Part shown: positions 25,021 to 33,942 of the stretch, one piece after another
Layout of the letters: every line of letters begins with the position of its first letter
Numbering within the stretch: position 1 is the first letter of the stretch
Assembly: GCA_965231025.1 (NCBI GenBank)
Contig: OZ246407.1
Coordinates: 62,001 to 126,000, forward strand
DNA length: 64,000 bases
Direction: 5' to 3'
Source: PALSA-1335 sp965231025
Lineage (GTDB): Bacteria; Patescibacteriota; Gracilibacteria; UBA1369
Made by a program: the position numbers and the translations under genes
The notes under the pieces: generated by a model
Told to the model about the DNA's origin: nothing
Seen by the model: only the letters and a program-made list of their open reading frames with translations
The model's database searches: none

Positions 25021-25572
25021 TTAAGCGAAATAAGTGAGATCGGGTTTTATTTTTCTGAGCGTGCGGTACAGGATGATGGCGACGTTGCTTTCGGAAAGGC
25101 CGGTGACATGCATGATTTCTCTGTTGTTGAGCTGGGAATAAAATTTCAGTTGTACGACCATCAGCTCCCGCTCGGGAAGTTCACACATGACTTCCTTCAC
25201 TTTCTCCGCCAATTCATTTCGCGCCGCCTGTTTATGGGGAGAAACTTTCTCCTCGTCCTCGGCCAACCCGTAGACTTCATCGATGTCTTTGGTCGCCGTT
25301 TTCGCGTGTTTGGCGTAGTAGGTATTTAACGTGTTCCTGGCGATCTTGAACAGCCAGCCTCCGAAAGGAATCCCTCTCCATTCAAAACTGTGGATGTTCT
25401 CCAGCACTTTCATGAAGATTTCGCTCGTAAGGTCCTCCGCGTCGTCACGGTCGCTGACTTTTGAAGCAATAAAAGCGTAGACTTTTGGAAAGTAGAAATC
25501 ATACAGCTTTCCGAATCCATCGGTGCTTTGCTGCGCTTCGGTTACGAGTTGTTGTTGGTCCTGAAGATCCAT
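25021..25572 (-). CDS. ECF-type RNA polymerase sigma factor
   Basis: A group 4 sigma factor of 183 residues that would direct RNA polymerase to envelope-response promoters. Region 2 is seen in FGKLYDFYFPKVYAFIASKV and DAEDLTSEIFMKVLENI, and region 4 in LPERELMVVQLKFYSQLNNR and GLSESNVAIILYRTLRKIK. I choose the Met at 25572 rather than the longest frame (25650) because a well-spaced promoter occupies 25601-25629. The leader ends CCCCTCCCCCGT and lacks a Shine-Dalgarno. The macroglobulin gene follows after 10 bases and PBP1C lies upstream on the same strand, which points to cell-envelope stress. Confidence 0.93.
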   Translation of the reverse strand: MDLQDQQQLVTEAQQSTDGFGKLYDFYFPKVYAFIASKVSDRDDAEDLTSEIFMKVLENIHSFEWRGIPFGGWLFKIARNTLNTYYAKHAKTATKDIDEVYGLAEDEEKVSPHKQAARNELAEKVKEVMCELPERELMVVQLKFYSQLNNREIMHVTGLSESNVAIILYRTLRKIKPDLTYFA

Positions 25573-25600
25573 ACGGGGGAGGGGCGGAACACTATGACGA

Positions 25601-25629
25601 ATTGTAGTGGTGATGAAGCTATAATTCAA
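25601..25629 (-). promoter_or_regulatory. Promoter of the sigma factor / macroglobulin operon
   Basis: On the minus strand TTGAAT (25629-25624), a 17-base spacer and TACAAT (25606-25601). It is a housekeeping-type promoter, and it lies in the gap between the PBP1C stop and the sigma start, so the sigma-macroglobulin pair can be transcribed apart from PBP1C. Confidence 0.75.
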
Positions 25630-25707
25630 TGAGATATCATAGGTCATCACCGCCGGAAAAAATCTTTTCGCTTTTCATAACGGATGCCGCATAAAAAGTA
25701 TTACAAA

Positions 25708-28209
25708 TTACTGTACGGTGAACTGCACCGGTTCACTTTGTTGCGTTTCTCCACTGTAAAGTTCTGCCACGGCCTGCAGAGTGTGGACACCTTTCTGGGG
25801 GAGCCAGAGATACTGGAACGGACTTTGCTCTATGGTGGAAACGGTTTGTTTGTCCAAAATGAAAAACACCTTTTGGACGTCGGGAGAGGTTACCGCCCTG
25901 AAAGGGATTTTCTGGTTATCCAACGGTAACCCTGTATTCAACATAAACTCGTCCTGGTTAGACGGGCTGTCGATATCCACAAGCCGGTTTTCACGGGTTG
26001 AATAGGCGTCTGAATATTCGCCGGAGGTTGTTTTTGACAAGGCGCAGGGTTCGAAAGGGGGTAAAGCAAGCCCTTTTTTGTCAGCCCAGCGCTGGAAGGC
26101 GGCTGGGTAGGTGATAAATGTTTTTTGTTGTCTCACAGCCTCAGGATAGCTCTGGACACACTCGTCGCGGATAAGGTGCCCATTTGAGCGTAAAAACCAA
26201 TATGAACGATAGTAGGTATCGCTGTCTTTCGGTTCCTTGCCTTTGATGAACCATTCGTAAATTCTGTCGGAACAAAGATCAGTCGGAAGCATGCCGGACA
26301 GTGCGCAGATCTCAATCTGGTGGAGCCGGGGGGGGATTTGAAAATTTTCCCGCGGAGAGAATTGAAGGGCTTCTTCCATGAAATCGTGCCAGATTGGTCC
26401 TGCACCGTCGACACCGGTGATATTCTGCATGGGTGATGCATCGGCGTTGCCGACCCACACGGCCGTTAACAGCTGGGGAGTGAAACCAATCGTCCAGTTG
26501 TCGCGGAAGTTTCTGGTGGTTCCCGTTTTAACGGCGGCGTCGCGGGAGAGTTCAAGAATACTGTTTTCCCCGAACCCTTTTAAACGGGCATTGGAATCTT
26601 TCAGGATATCGATGATCTGGTAAGAGTGCTCTCTCCCTTCCGGACCAAGGACGTACAGCTTCTCCGGTTGTTTCCAGGTATAAACGTCCAGGCCGTTTTT
26701 GTCGGTTATTTTTTCTACAACGGTAAAATCGAATTTCTTTCCGTAGTTTGCAAGAACATGAAAGGCCTGGGCCATATCGAGCATTCGCACTTCTCCGCCG
26801 CCCAGTGTCAGCGCAAGCCCGTAAAAATTCGGATTTCTGTCCAGTGTCTGAATACCCAGCCTGCCCAAAAATGCTATGAAAGATTCAAGGCCGACGTCAT
26901 CGAGCGTCTGAACCGCCGGTATGTTGAAGGAACTTCCCAGTGCCTCACGCAAACGCACGGGTCCGTGATAATCCAGGTCATAATTCTTCGGAGCGTAAGG
27001 GCCGCTGTCTGTTTGAAACTCCACGGGAACATCCTCCAGGATGGTTGCAGGAGTATATCCCTTCTCAAGCGCAAGCAGATAAGTCAAAGGCTTGATGGAT
27101 GAGCCCGGCTGGCGCAAGGAGGTGATCATATCGACCTGACCGTCGATGTCATCGTTGTAGTAATTTTCACTGCCGATCCAGGTTAAAATTTTCCCCGTGC
27201 TTGGCTCAACCGCCAGAAGCGCTCCGTTGGTCACGTGCTTGTCTTCAAGGTTTTGAATTTGACGGGTCAGAATGGTTTCGGCCTTGAGCTCAAGGTCGTA
27301 ATCCAGAGTCGTATACACGTTCAGGCCGCCGTCCCGAATCCTGCTTTCCCCTACGAGATCCCCCAATTGATTAAGAACATAATGCACGAAATGGGGTGCC
27401 TTCATTTCGAAAATATTTTTACGGAGTTTCAGGGTTTCGTCCGCCGCCGCATCGGCAGACGCCGCGTCGACAAAACCATATTTCACCATCTGGTCGAGAA
27501 CGTACCGCTGGCGTTTTTTTGCCCTGTCCATGTAGAAAAACGGATTGTAGTAGGAGGGCGCCTGCGGTAGGCCGACAAGAATCGTGGATTCTGCAAGGTC
27601 CAGATCCCGGAGGTGTTTGCCAAAATAATCCAGCGCCGCGGATTCCGCGCCGTACGCAAGGTTTCCATAGTAAATAGTATTCAGATACAGTTCCAGAATC
27701 TGATCTTTTGAATACACGTTCGCCATACGGATGGCATAAATGGCCTCCAGGATTTTTTCCGTATATCCGCGCTGGGTCGTGTAACCGAGCAGGTTGCGGA
27801 CAAGCTGCTGGGTGATCGTACTTGCCCCGCTCACGATGCGTCCTTCCCTGACGTTAAAAAAAACCGCGCGGGCAATGGCCCCCGCGTCGATGCCGCCATG
27901 TTCATAATAACGGATATCTTCGGCCGCCAGAGTCGCATTGACGAAATTTTTTGGAATCTGAGTCAGGGGAACATAACTCTTTTTTCCGCCGGACGGTTCG
28001 ATAACTTCATAGAGCAGCAGCCCATTTCTGTCGAAGACTTTGATCGATCCCCGGGAGTGATCCTGGGTGATGGTATCGGGGAGGGGCAGCAAATATGCAA
28101 CGTAGAAATAGAAGCTGAAAGCCAAGGTAAGCGCCGCCACAACACCCGTGAGGGCAATAAATACCCCCCGGTGTTTTTTTCTGAATTCATGAACCCGGGA
28201 AAATTTCAT
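25708..28209 (-). CDS. pbpC: Penicillin-binding protein 1C (bifunctional transglycosylase/transpeptidase)
   Basis: Builds and cross-links peptidoglycan outside the inner membrane. 833 residues: short cytoplasmic lead, membrane helix (about 15-40), GT51 glycosyltransferase domain (about 60-240; catalytic Glu in AAEDIRYYEHGG and GASTITQQLVRNLL), transpeptidase domain with the three active-site motifs QPGSSIKPLTYLL (SxxK), SSFN (SxN) and KTGTT (KTG), and a C-terminal beta domain (about 740-833) like that of PBP1C proteins. It lies upstream of the sigma factor and the macroglobulin; pbpC next to a macroglobulin gene is a known arrangement (for example E. coli pbpC-yfhM). It is divergent from zwf, with 81 bases between. 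Confidence 0.93.
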   Translation of the reverse strand: MKFSRVHEFRKKHRGVFIALTGVVAALTLAFSFYFYVAYLLPLPDTITQDHSRGSIKVFDRNGLLLYEVIEPSGGKKSYVPLTQIPKNFVNATLAAEDIRYYEHGGIDAGAIARAVFFNVREGRIVSGASTITQQLVRNLLGYTTQRGYTEKILEAIYAIRMANVYSKDQILELYLNTIYYGNLAYGAESAALDYFGKHLRDLDLAESTILVGLPQAPSYYNPFFYMDRAKKRQRYVLDQMVKYGFVDAASADAAADETLKLRKNIFEMKAPHFVHYVLNQLGDLVGESRIRDGGLNVYTTLDYDLELKAETILTRQIQNLEDKHVTNGALLAVEPSTGKILTWIGSENYYNDDIDGQVDMITSLRQPGSSIKPLTYLLALEKGYTPATILEDVPVEFQTDSGPYAPKNYDLDYHGPVRLREALGSSFNIPAVQTLDDVGLESFIAFLGRLGIQTLDRNPNFYGLALTLGGGEVRMLDMAQAFHVLANYGKKFDFTVVEKITDKNGLDVYTWKQPEKLYVLGPEGREHSYQIIDILKDSNARLKGFGENSILELSRDAAVKTGTTRNFRDNWTIGFTPQLLTAVWVGNADASPMQNITGVDGAGPIWHDFMEEALQFSPRENFQIPPRLHQIEICALSGMLPTDLCSDRIYEWFIKGKEPKDSDTYYRSYWFLRSNGHLIRDECVQSYPEAVRQQKTFITYPAAFQRWADKKGLALPPFEPCALSKTTSGEYSDAYSTRENRLVDIDSPSNQDEFMLNTGLPLDNQKIPFRAVTSPDVQKVFFILDKQTVSTIEQSPFQYLWLPQKGVHTLQAVAELYSGETQQSEPVQFTVQ

Positions 28210-28290
28210 TGAGTGTTCTTCAAAATAATCGTATATATGTAACTAAATCATGAACGATGTATTGCACACCAGTCTTAAGATATTGCTTCC

Positions 28291-29793
28291 ATGAAAAACC
28301 AAAAGAACAAAATCGATTATACACCCGAACGCGCTACGCGAAGCACAGCGCCGGGAAGAAGAGAAGATATGGTGAGCTCCACCAAGCCGACCATCGTGGT
28401 GATTTTTGGCGCCACCGGGGATTTGAGCATCAGGAAACTGATTCCGTCCTTCTTTCGTCTGTACACCAAAGGGATGCTGCCGAAAAATTTTACGATCATG
28501 GCATTTTCAAGACGTCCAATGGGGGATGCCGAATACCGTGAATTTATTAAAAACGAGATGAAGAAGAAAAAAATAAAGGATATCCGGTGGGTTGAATTTG
28601 AAAAATTTCTCAAATGCGTTACCTATCAGCAGGGCCAGTTTGACGATGCACCAAGCTACAAAAATCTCAAAAAGAGACTGGTGGGGCTGGATACGCAGCA
28701 ATTCAAGCGCTGCTCAAACAAACTCTTTTATCTCGCCGTTCCTCCGGACCTTTACGAGACCATTCTTAAGAATCTTTCCTACTACGGGCTCACCATAGCC
28801 TGCAGCGACGGAGAGGGGTGGACAAGAATACTTATTGAAAAACCTTTCGGCCGCGACGCCGAAACGGCAAAAAAACTCGATGAGATGCTTGGAAAACTTT
28901 TCAGGGAAGAGCAGGTTTTCCGGATTGATCATTATCTGGCCAAGGAAACGCTTCAGAACATACTGATGTTCAGGTTTTCGAACGTGCTGTTTGAGCCGAT
29001 CTGGAACAACGGGTTTATTGAAAAAGTGGAAATGAAAATTCACGAAAAGCTCGATCTCAAGACCAGGGGCGCGTTTTACGACAATATCGGGGCGCTCCGC
29101 GATGTGGGGCAGAACCACATGTTGCGCATGCTCGCGCTCATTGCCATGGAAAATCCGCTGAGTCTCGCCCCGGAAGCCGTTCGCGCCGAACGATGCAAAG
29201 TGATGAAATCCCTGAAGCCGATTGAGGGGAGAGATGTCGATAAAAACACTGTCCGCGCCCAGTACAAAGGTTATCTCAAGGAAATTTCCGTCGCAAAAAA
29301 TTCAGGGACAGAAACATACTTCAGGATAAAAGCCTTCGTGGACAATGAACGGTGGAAAGGGGTGCCGTTCTATCTTGAGAGCGGAAAGGCCATGAGGGAA
29401 AGCAGTGCGGAAATCTTGGTGTACCTGAAAGAGTCGGGCGCATATTTGTGTCCCAATGACGGGGTCTGTGATTTCCAAAATGTCATTTCGTTCAAGATCC
29501 AGCCTGAGGAAGGAATCTCCATCAGGTTTTGGGCAAAAAAACCGGGCCTTGTAACGGCCCTCGAGCCCCGCGAACTTTCATTTACCTACAACGAGTCCAA
29601 ATCCAGAGCACAAACCGTTGACGCCTATGAACGCGTGCTTTTCGACTGCATCAAAGGCGACCAGACATTCTTTACGAGCACGGAGGAGGTCATGGCGTCA
29701 TGGAAATTCGTGACTCCGATCATCAACGGGTGGAAAAAGTCAAAACTGTACGCCTACGCCAAGGGAAGTTTAGGCCCGCAAATCGAACGGTAA
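28291..29793 (+). CDS. zwf: Glucose-6-phosphate 1-dehydrogenase
   Basis: Oxidises glucose-6-phosphate to 6-phosphogluconolactone, reducing NADP+, as first step of the oxidative pentose phosphate path. 500 residues, usual length. Seen: Rossmann motif VIFGATGDLSIRKLIPSFF, the active-site block RIDHYLAKETLQNILMFRF with catalytic His, and EKPFGRDAETA. I begin at ATG 28291; an in-frame ATG at 28369 would remove a basic 26-residue lead that is not part of the fold, so the true start is uncertain. It heads a run of carbon-metabolism genes: tkt, tal, pgi and a cyclase. Confidence 0.95.
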   Translation: MKNQKNKIDYTPERATRSTAPGRREDMVSSTKPTIVVIFGATGDLSIRKLIPSFFRLYTKGMLPKNFTIMAFSRRPMGDAEYREFIKNEMKKKKIKDIRWVEFEKFLKCVTYQQGQFDDAPSYKNLKKRLVGLDTQQFKRCSNKLFYLAVPPDLYETILKNLSYYGLTIACSDGEGWTRILIEKPFGRDAETAKKLDEMLGKLFREEQVFRIDHYLAKETLQNILMFRFSNVLFEPIWNNGFIEKVEMKIHEKLDLKTRGAFYDNIGALRDVGQNHMLRMLALIAMENPLSLAPEAVRAERCKVMKSLKPIEGRDVDKNTVRAQYKGYLKEISVAKNSGTETYFRIKAFVDNERWKGVPFYLESGKAMRESSAEILVYLKESGAYLCPNDGVCDFQNVISFKIQPEEGISIRFWAKKPGLVTALEPRELSFTYNESKSRAQTVDAYERVLFDCIKGDQTFFTSTEEVMASWKFVTPIINGWKKSKLYAYAKGSLGPQIER

Positions 29794-29799
29794 TTGTTC

Positions 29800-29829
29800 T
29801 TGGAGAAACGCAAAGTTTAATGCTACATT
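29800..29829 (+). promoter_or_regulatory. Possible promoter of the tkt-tal-pgi genes
   Basis: TTGGAG (29800-29805), an 18-base spacer and TACATT (29824-29829), between zwf and tkt. Each box has about four of six consensus bases. Confidence 0.5.
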
Positions 29830-29862
29830 ATTGCCAGCCTCTATTTGTTTTATTCGATCGCA

Positions 29863-31710
29863 ATGCCAGTTTTTGACCAAGCAAAACTCGAACTGCTCGC
29901 CAGGCTGATCCGTTACTATTCACTGGTTTCCACCTCCCAGGCGGGGTCAGGGCATCCGACTTCATCGATGTCAGCGACGGAACTCATGGCCGTACTTTTT
30001 TTCGCCGGATTTCTCCGTTACGACCTGAAAGACCCGAACCATCCGAATAACGACCGGCTAATTTTTTCCAAAGGACATGCGTCGCCGTTATTCTATTCGC
30101 TCTACGCGGCGGCGGGCGAGGTGACGGAAGAGGAGATGAAAACCCTGCGCAAATTCGGCAGCCGGCTGGAAGGGCATCCGACTCCGGCATTTCCCCACAC
30201 GGAAGCCGCGACCGGTTCACTCGGGCAGGGACTTTCGGTCGGCGTGGGAATGGCAATAAATGCGAAATTTCTTGATAAGCTTCCGTACAAAACCTACGTC
30301 CTGTTGGGCGACAGCGAAATGGCGGAAGGTTCACAATGGGAAGCCATGGAAATTGCCTCTTTTTACAAACTGGACAACCTCATAGGCATCATGGATGTGA
30401 ACGCCCTCGGACAGCGCGGTGAAACCATGTACGGTCATGACACCAAAGTCTACGAGGAACGGGTAAAGGCCTTTGGGTGGGAAACCATCGTCATCGACGG
30501 ACACAACATGCAGGAAGTTTACCGGGCTTACGAAAAGGCACTTACGGCCAAAGACAAACCGGTCATGATCATCGCCAGAACTTTCAAGGGCAGAGGGGTG
30601 TCTTTTTTGGAGGGAAAGGAAAACTGGCACGGAAAAGCCCTTGGGCAGGAAGATCTCCAGAAGGCGCTTGCCGAAATCGGGCCGGTCGACACCAAGCTTT
30701 TTGGAGAAATAGCAAAACCGGAAAATCTGAAACCGGCCGAATCAAAGGGGGAGAAAATGCCTTTCACCGCCTACGACAAGACAAAACCGGTGGCAACGCG
30801 CCGCGCCTATGGTAACGCGATAACCCGTATTTTTAGCGACTATCCCAACACGGTGGTGATCGACGCGGAGGTTGGGAATTCAACGTACGCCGAGATTTTC
30901 AAGAAAAAATATCCGGACCATTTCTTTGAAATGTACATCGCCGAACAGAACATGGCCGGTGTGGCGCTTGGACTTGCTCGCCGAGGAAAAATTCCATTCA
31001 TGTCCACGTTCGCCGCGTTTTTAAGCCGCGCATTCGACCAGATCCGCATGAGCCAATATTCGGACTCGAATATAAAATTTGTCGGTTCGCACAGCGGGGT
31101 TTCAATCGGGGAAGACGGGTCGTCTCAGATGGGACTTGAAGACATCGCCATGTTCAGGACACTCCTGAACGGAGTCGTCCTTTATCCTTCAGACGCGGTC
31201 TCAACCGAACGACTCGTGGAGGAAGCGTGCAAACATCACGGGAATGTCTACATTCGCACGACGCGAAAAGACACGCCGATCATTTATGACGAAAATGAAA
31301 AGTTCCCGATCGGTGAATGCAAAACCGTGAAGCGAAGCGACAAGGACGTTGTGACGGTCATCGGAGCGGGCGTGACGTTGTTCGAAGCGTTGGCCGCCCA
31401 TGACGAACTTGAGAAGGAGAATATCGGCATTCGCGTCATCGACCTCTACTGCATCAAGCCCATCAACGTTGATATGCTTCTGGATGCGATAAAAGGCACC
31501 AGAGCAGTGATCACCGTTGAAGATCATTTTGTAGAAGGGGGTTTGGGAGAAGCGGTAAAAACCGCCCTGTCGGAAGGCGTGCAGGGAGCGGTGCCTGTGT
31601 ACTCGCTCGCCGTGAAAAAAATGCCGCACAGCGGAAAACCCGACGAACTCCTGGAGTACGAGGAAATTTCCAAAAATGCCATCGTAAAAAAAGTCAAAGA
31701 ACTCATATAA
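29863..31710 (+). CDS. tkt: Transketolase (single-chain)
   Basis: Moves two-carbon units between sugar phosphates using thiamine diphosphate. 615 residues, shorter than the roughly 660 of E. coli TktA and like the compact single-chain type. Seen: SQAGSGHPTSSMSATELMA at the N-terminus, the ThDP/Mg motif GDSEMAEGSQWEAMEIASFY with IMDVN, and in the pyrimidine domain the cofactor Glu region FFEMYIAEQNMAGVALGLAR. ATG 29863 is preferred over an upstream TTG because a promoter-like sequence and pyrimidine-rich leader precede it. Transaldolase starts 21 bases after the stop. Confidence 0.95.
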   Translation: MPVFDQAKLELLARLIRYYSLVSTSQAGSGHPTSSMSATELMAVLFFAGFLRYDLKDPNHPNNDRLIFSKGHASPLFYSLYAAAGEVTEEEMKTLRKFGSRLEGHPTPAFPHTEAATGSLGQGLSVGVGMAINAKFLDKLPYKTYVLLGDSEMAEGSQWEAMEIASFYKLDNLIGIMDVNALGQRGETMYGHDTKVYEERVKAFGWETIVIDGHNMQEVYRAYEKALTAKDKPVMIIARTFKGRGVSFLEGKENWHGKALGQEDLQKALAEIGPVDTKLFGEIAKPENLKPAESKGEKMPFTAYDKTKPVATRRAYGNAITRIFSDYPNTVVIDAEVGNSTYAEIFKKKYPDHFFEMYIAEQNMAGVALGLARRGKIPFMSTFAAFLSRAFDQIRMSQYSDSNIKFVGSHSGVSIGEDGSSQMGLEDIAMFRTLLNGVVLYPSDAVSTERLVEEACKHHGNVYIRTTRKDTPIIYDENEKFPIGECKTVKRSDKDVVTVIGAGVTLFEALAAHDELEKENIGIRVIDLYCIKPINVDMLLDAIKGTRAVITVEDHFVEGGLGEAVKTALSEGVQGAVPVYSLAVKKMPHSGKPDELLEYEEISKNAIVKKVKELI

Positions 31711-31731
31711 TACAATAATAAAACCATTCAT

Positions 31732-32595
31732 ATGCGCCCAGCCCAGCTTCATTCCAGGATATTTCTCGACAGCGGAGACCCTCAGGAAACAAGGGAGACC
31801 ATAAAACTTCTCGGTTTTCTTGACGGGCAGACGACGAATCCTTCGCTGGTATCCAAAAATCCTGATGCCCAGAAAAGGCTTCAGGAAGGTAAAAAGTTCA
31901 CAAGTGATGAGATCTACGCTTTCTATAAAAATGTCGTGACGGAACTCTCGGGACTCATTCCCCAGGGCTCGATTTCCATCGAGGTGTATTCGGATGCGGA
32001 CACCCCCGCTGATCTCATGTTCCAGCAGGCGAAGCAGATGTACGCCTGGATACCCAACGCCCACATAAAATACCCGACAACCAAAGCCGGACTTCAGTCA
32101 GCGGAAAATTCGATTAGGGAAGGAATGAGGGTCAACATGACGCTTTGCTTCAACCAGGAACAGGCCGCCGCGGTATATGCGGCGACTAAAGGCGCAAAAA
32201 AGGGGCAGGTGTTCCTTTCTCCCTTTATCGGGAGGCTCGACGACCGGGGAGAAAACGGAATGGATCTCATTAAAAATATCATCGATATGTACAAAAAGGG
32301 TGACGGGCACGTGGAAGTATTGACCGCAAGCGTACGGTCCTTTGAACACTTCATGTGCGCGCTGTATTTGGGATCGGACATTATCACCGCCCCGTTCAAA
32401 ACCCTGCAGGAATGGGCTCAAAAAGGAATGCCCGTCCCTCCGGCCGATTACGCATACAACCACCCGGAACTCAAGCACGTCGCGCCGGTAGACCTTAACC
32501 TTGACCAGCAATGGGAAAGCTTCAACGTTGACCATGAACTCACCACCAGGGGAATCGAAAAATTTTCCAAAGACTGGAACGCTCTCGTCGCATAA
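31732..32595 (+). CDS. tal: Transaldolase
   Basis: Moves a dihydroxyacetone unit between sugar phosphates through a Schiff base. 287 residues. Seen: FLDSGDPQETRETIKLLGFL with DGQTTNPSLV (strand 1 of the barrel), IKYPTTKAG with the predicted Schiff-base Lys, NMTLCFNQEQAAAVYAATKG, SPFIGRLDDRGENGMDLIKN and VLTASVRSFEHFMCALYLGS. It stands between tkt and pgi in the same direction. There is no Shine-Dalgarno at ATG 31732; the 21-base gap is A/T rich. Confidence 0.93.
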   Translation: MRPAQLHSRIFLDSGDPQETRETIKLLGFLDGQTTNPSLVSKNPDAQKRLQEGKKFTSDEIYAFYKNVVTELSGLIPQGSISIEVYSDADTPADLMFQQAKQMYAWIPNAHIKYPTTKAGLQSAENSIREGMRVNMTLCFNQEQAAAVYAATKGAKKGQVFLSPFIGRLDDRGENGMDLIKNIIDMYKKGDGHVEVLTASVRSFEHFMCALYLGSDIITAPFKTLQEWAQKGMPVPPADYAYNHPELKHVAPVDLNLDQQWESFNVDHELTTRGIEKFSKDWNALVA

Positions 32596-32607
32596 CTCTT
32601 TACCATC

Positions 32608-33942
32608 ATGGAACTGCTCTACAAAAACACGTCAGGGGTTGACGAATCATCGCTTGTTGAAACAGCAAAGCAGCTTGATCCCTACCGTGAATATCTGGGG
32701 AAAATTATCGGACACAACGAATACGACGCCCCTGAGTGTTCAGTGAACCTTCCCATCGATCAGCAGCTTATTTCCGTGGTGAAGGTGGTCAAAAAAAGCA
32801 AAGTCTCAAAGAAACTCAAATACATCGTCGTTGTGGGAATCGGCGGGTCAAACCTGGGAACAAAAGCCGTTTATGACGCATTGTTCGGAAGTTTCGACCT
32901 GATTGAACCGGCCCGTTTTCCAAAAATTATTTTCCTCGAAACCAGCGATCCCCAATACCTGGAAAAGTTTACCGCGTTTCTTCACCAACATGTCAAATCG
33001 CCGGAAGAAATTCTTTTGAACGTTATCAGCAAGTCCGGGACAACCACCGAAACCATCGCGAATTTTGAAATCATCTCGCAGACTTTTATCGGCATATTCG
33101 GGGAAGAAGCACTGAGAGACAGGACCGTTGTCACCACCGACGAACATTCAAAACTTTGGAATCTTTCCAAAGCAAAAAACCTCACCGCCCTTCCTCTTCC
33201 CCAGGAAATCGGAGGAAGATACTCGGTGTTTTCCCCGGTCGGGCTTTTTCCGCTGGCCGCGGCCGGTATCGAACTTGAGAGTTTTTGCGAGGGTGCGGGA
33301 ACCATGCGGAAAAACTGCATCGAAAACGACTGGGAACTCAACCCCGCGCTCATTTCGGCCGCACTGCTTTTTTTAAACGCCAAAGCCGGAAAAACCATCA
33401 ACGACAATTTCTTTTTTGCGCCTCAGCTGGAATCGCTGGGTAAATGGTACCGGCAGCTTATGGGGGAAAGCATCGGTAAGGAAAAAAACCGGGACGGTGA
33501 AACGGTCCATGCCGGAATAACCCCTACTGTATCGATCGGGTCCACAGACCTTCATTCGGTCGGCCAGCTCTATCTGGGCGGACCTTTGGATAAGTTTACG
33601 ACATTCGTATGGGCCAGAAACGTTACCGATCCAATGCCGGTTCCTGCAAAACAGTTTACTGCGGGACTCGTGGAAAATCTTCAAAATACCAGCGCCCGTC
33701 AGATTATGGCCGCGATACTGGACGGCACTAAAATGGCTTATTCCAAAAAGAAACTGCCATTTATGGAAATTGTGATGCCGGAGATATCTGCGTTCGCACT
33801 GGGTGAATATCTTCAATTCAAAATGATCGAAATGATGTACCTGGGCAAACTGATGAACGTCGACACGTTTGACCAGCCGAACGTTGAACTCTACAAAATC
33901 GAAACCAGAAAAATTCTTAAAGAAGGAACCAAACATGATTAA
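32608..33942 (+). CDS. pgi: Glucose-6-phosphate isomerase
   Basis: Interconverts glucose-6-phosphate and fructose-6-phosphate. 444 residues, the short bacterial form. Seen: VVVGIGGSNLGTKAVYDALF (phosphosugar binding), SKSGTTTETIANFEI (SIS-type phosphate loop), GGRYSVFSPVGLFPLAAAGI, and the C-terminal FDQPNVELYKIETRKIL. It begins 12 bases after tal. Its last 8 bases overlap the next gene, a sign of translational coupling. Together with zwf, tkt and tal it gives a loop that returns pentose-path products to glucose-6-phosphate. Confidence 0.95.
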   Translation: MELLYKNTSGVDESSLVETAKQLDPYREYLGKIIGHNEYDAPECSVNLPIDQQLISVVKVVKKSKVSKKLKYIVVVGIGGSNLGTKAVYDALFGSFDLIEPARFPKIIFLETSDPQYLEKFTAFLHQHVKSPEEILLNVISKSGTTTETIANFEIISQTFIGIFGEEALRDRTVVTTDEHSKLWNLSKAKNLTALPLPQEIGGRYSVFSPVGLFPLAAAGIELESFCEGAGTMRKNCIENDWELNPALISAALLFLNAKAGKTINDNFFFAPQLESLGKWYRQLMGESIGKEKNRDGETVHAGITPTVSIGSTDLHSVGQLYLGGPLDKFTTFVWARNVTDPMPVPAKQFTAGLVENLQNTSARQIMAAILDGTKMAYSKKKLPFMEIVMPEISAFALGEYLQFKMIEMMYLGKLMNVDTFDQPNVELYKIETRKILKEGTKHD

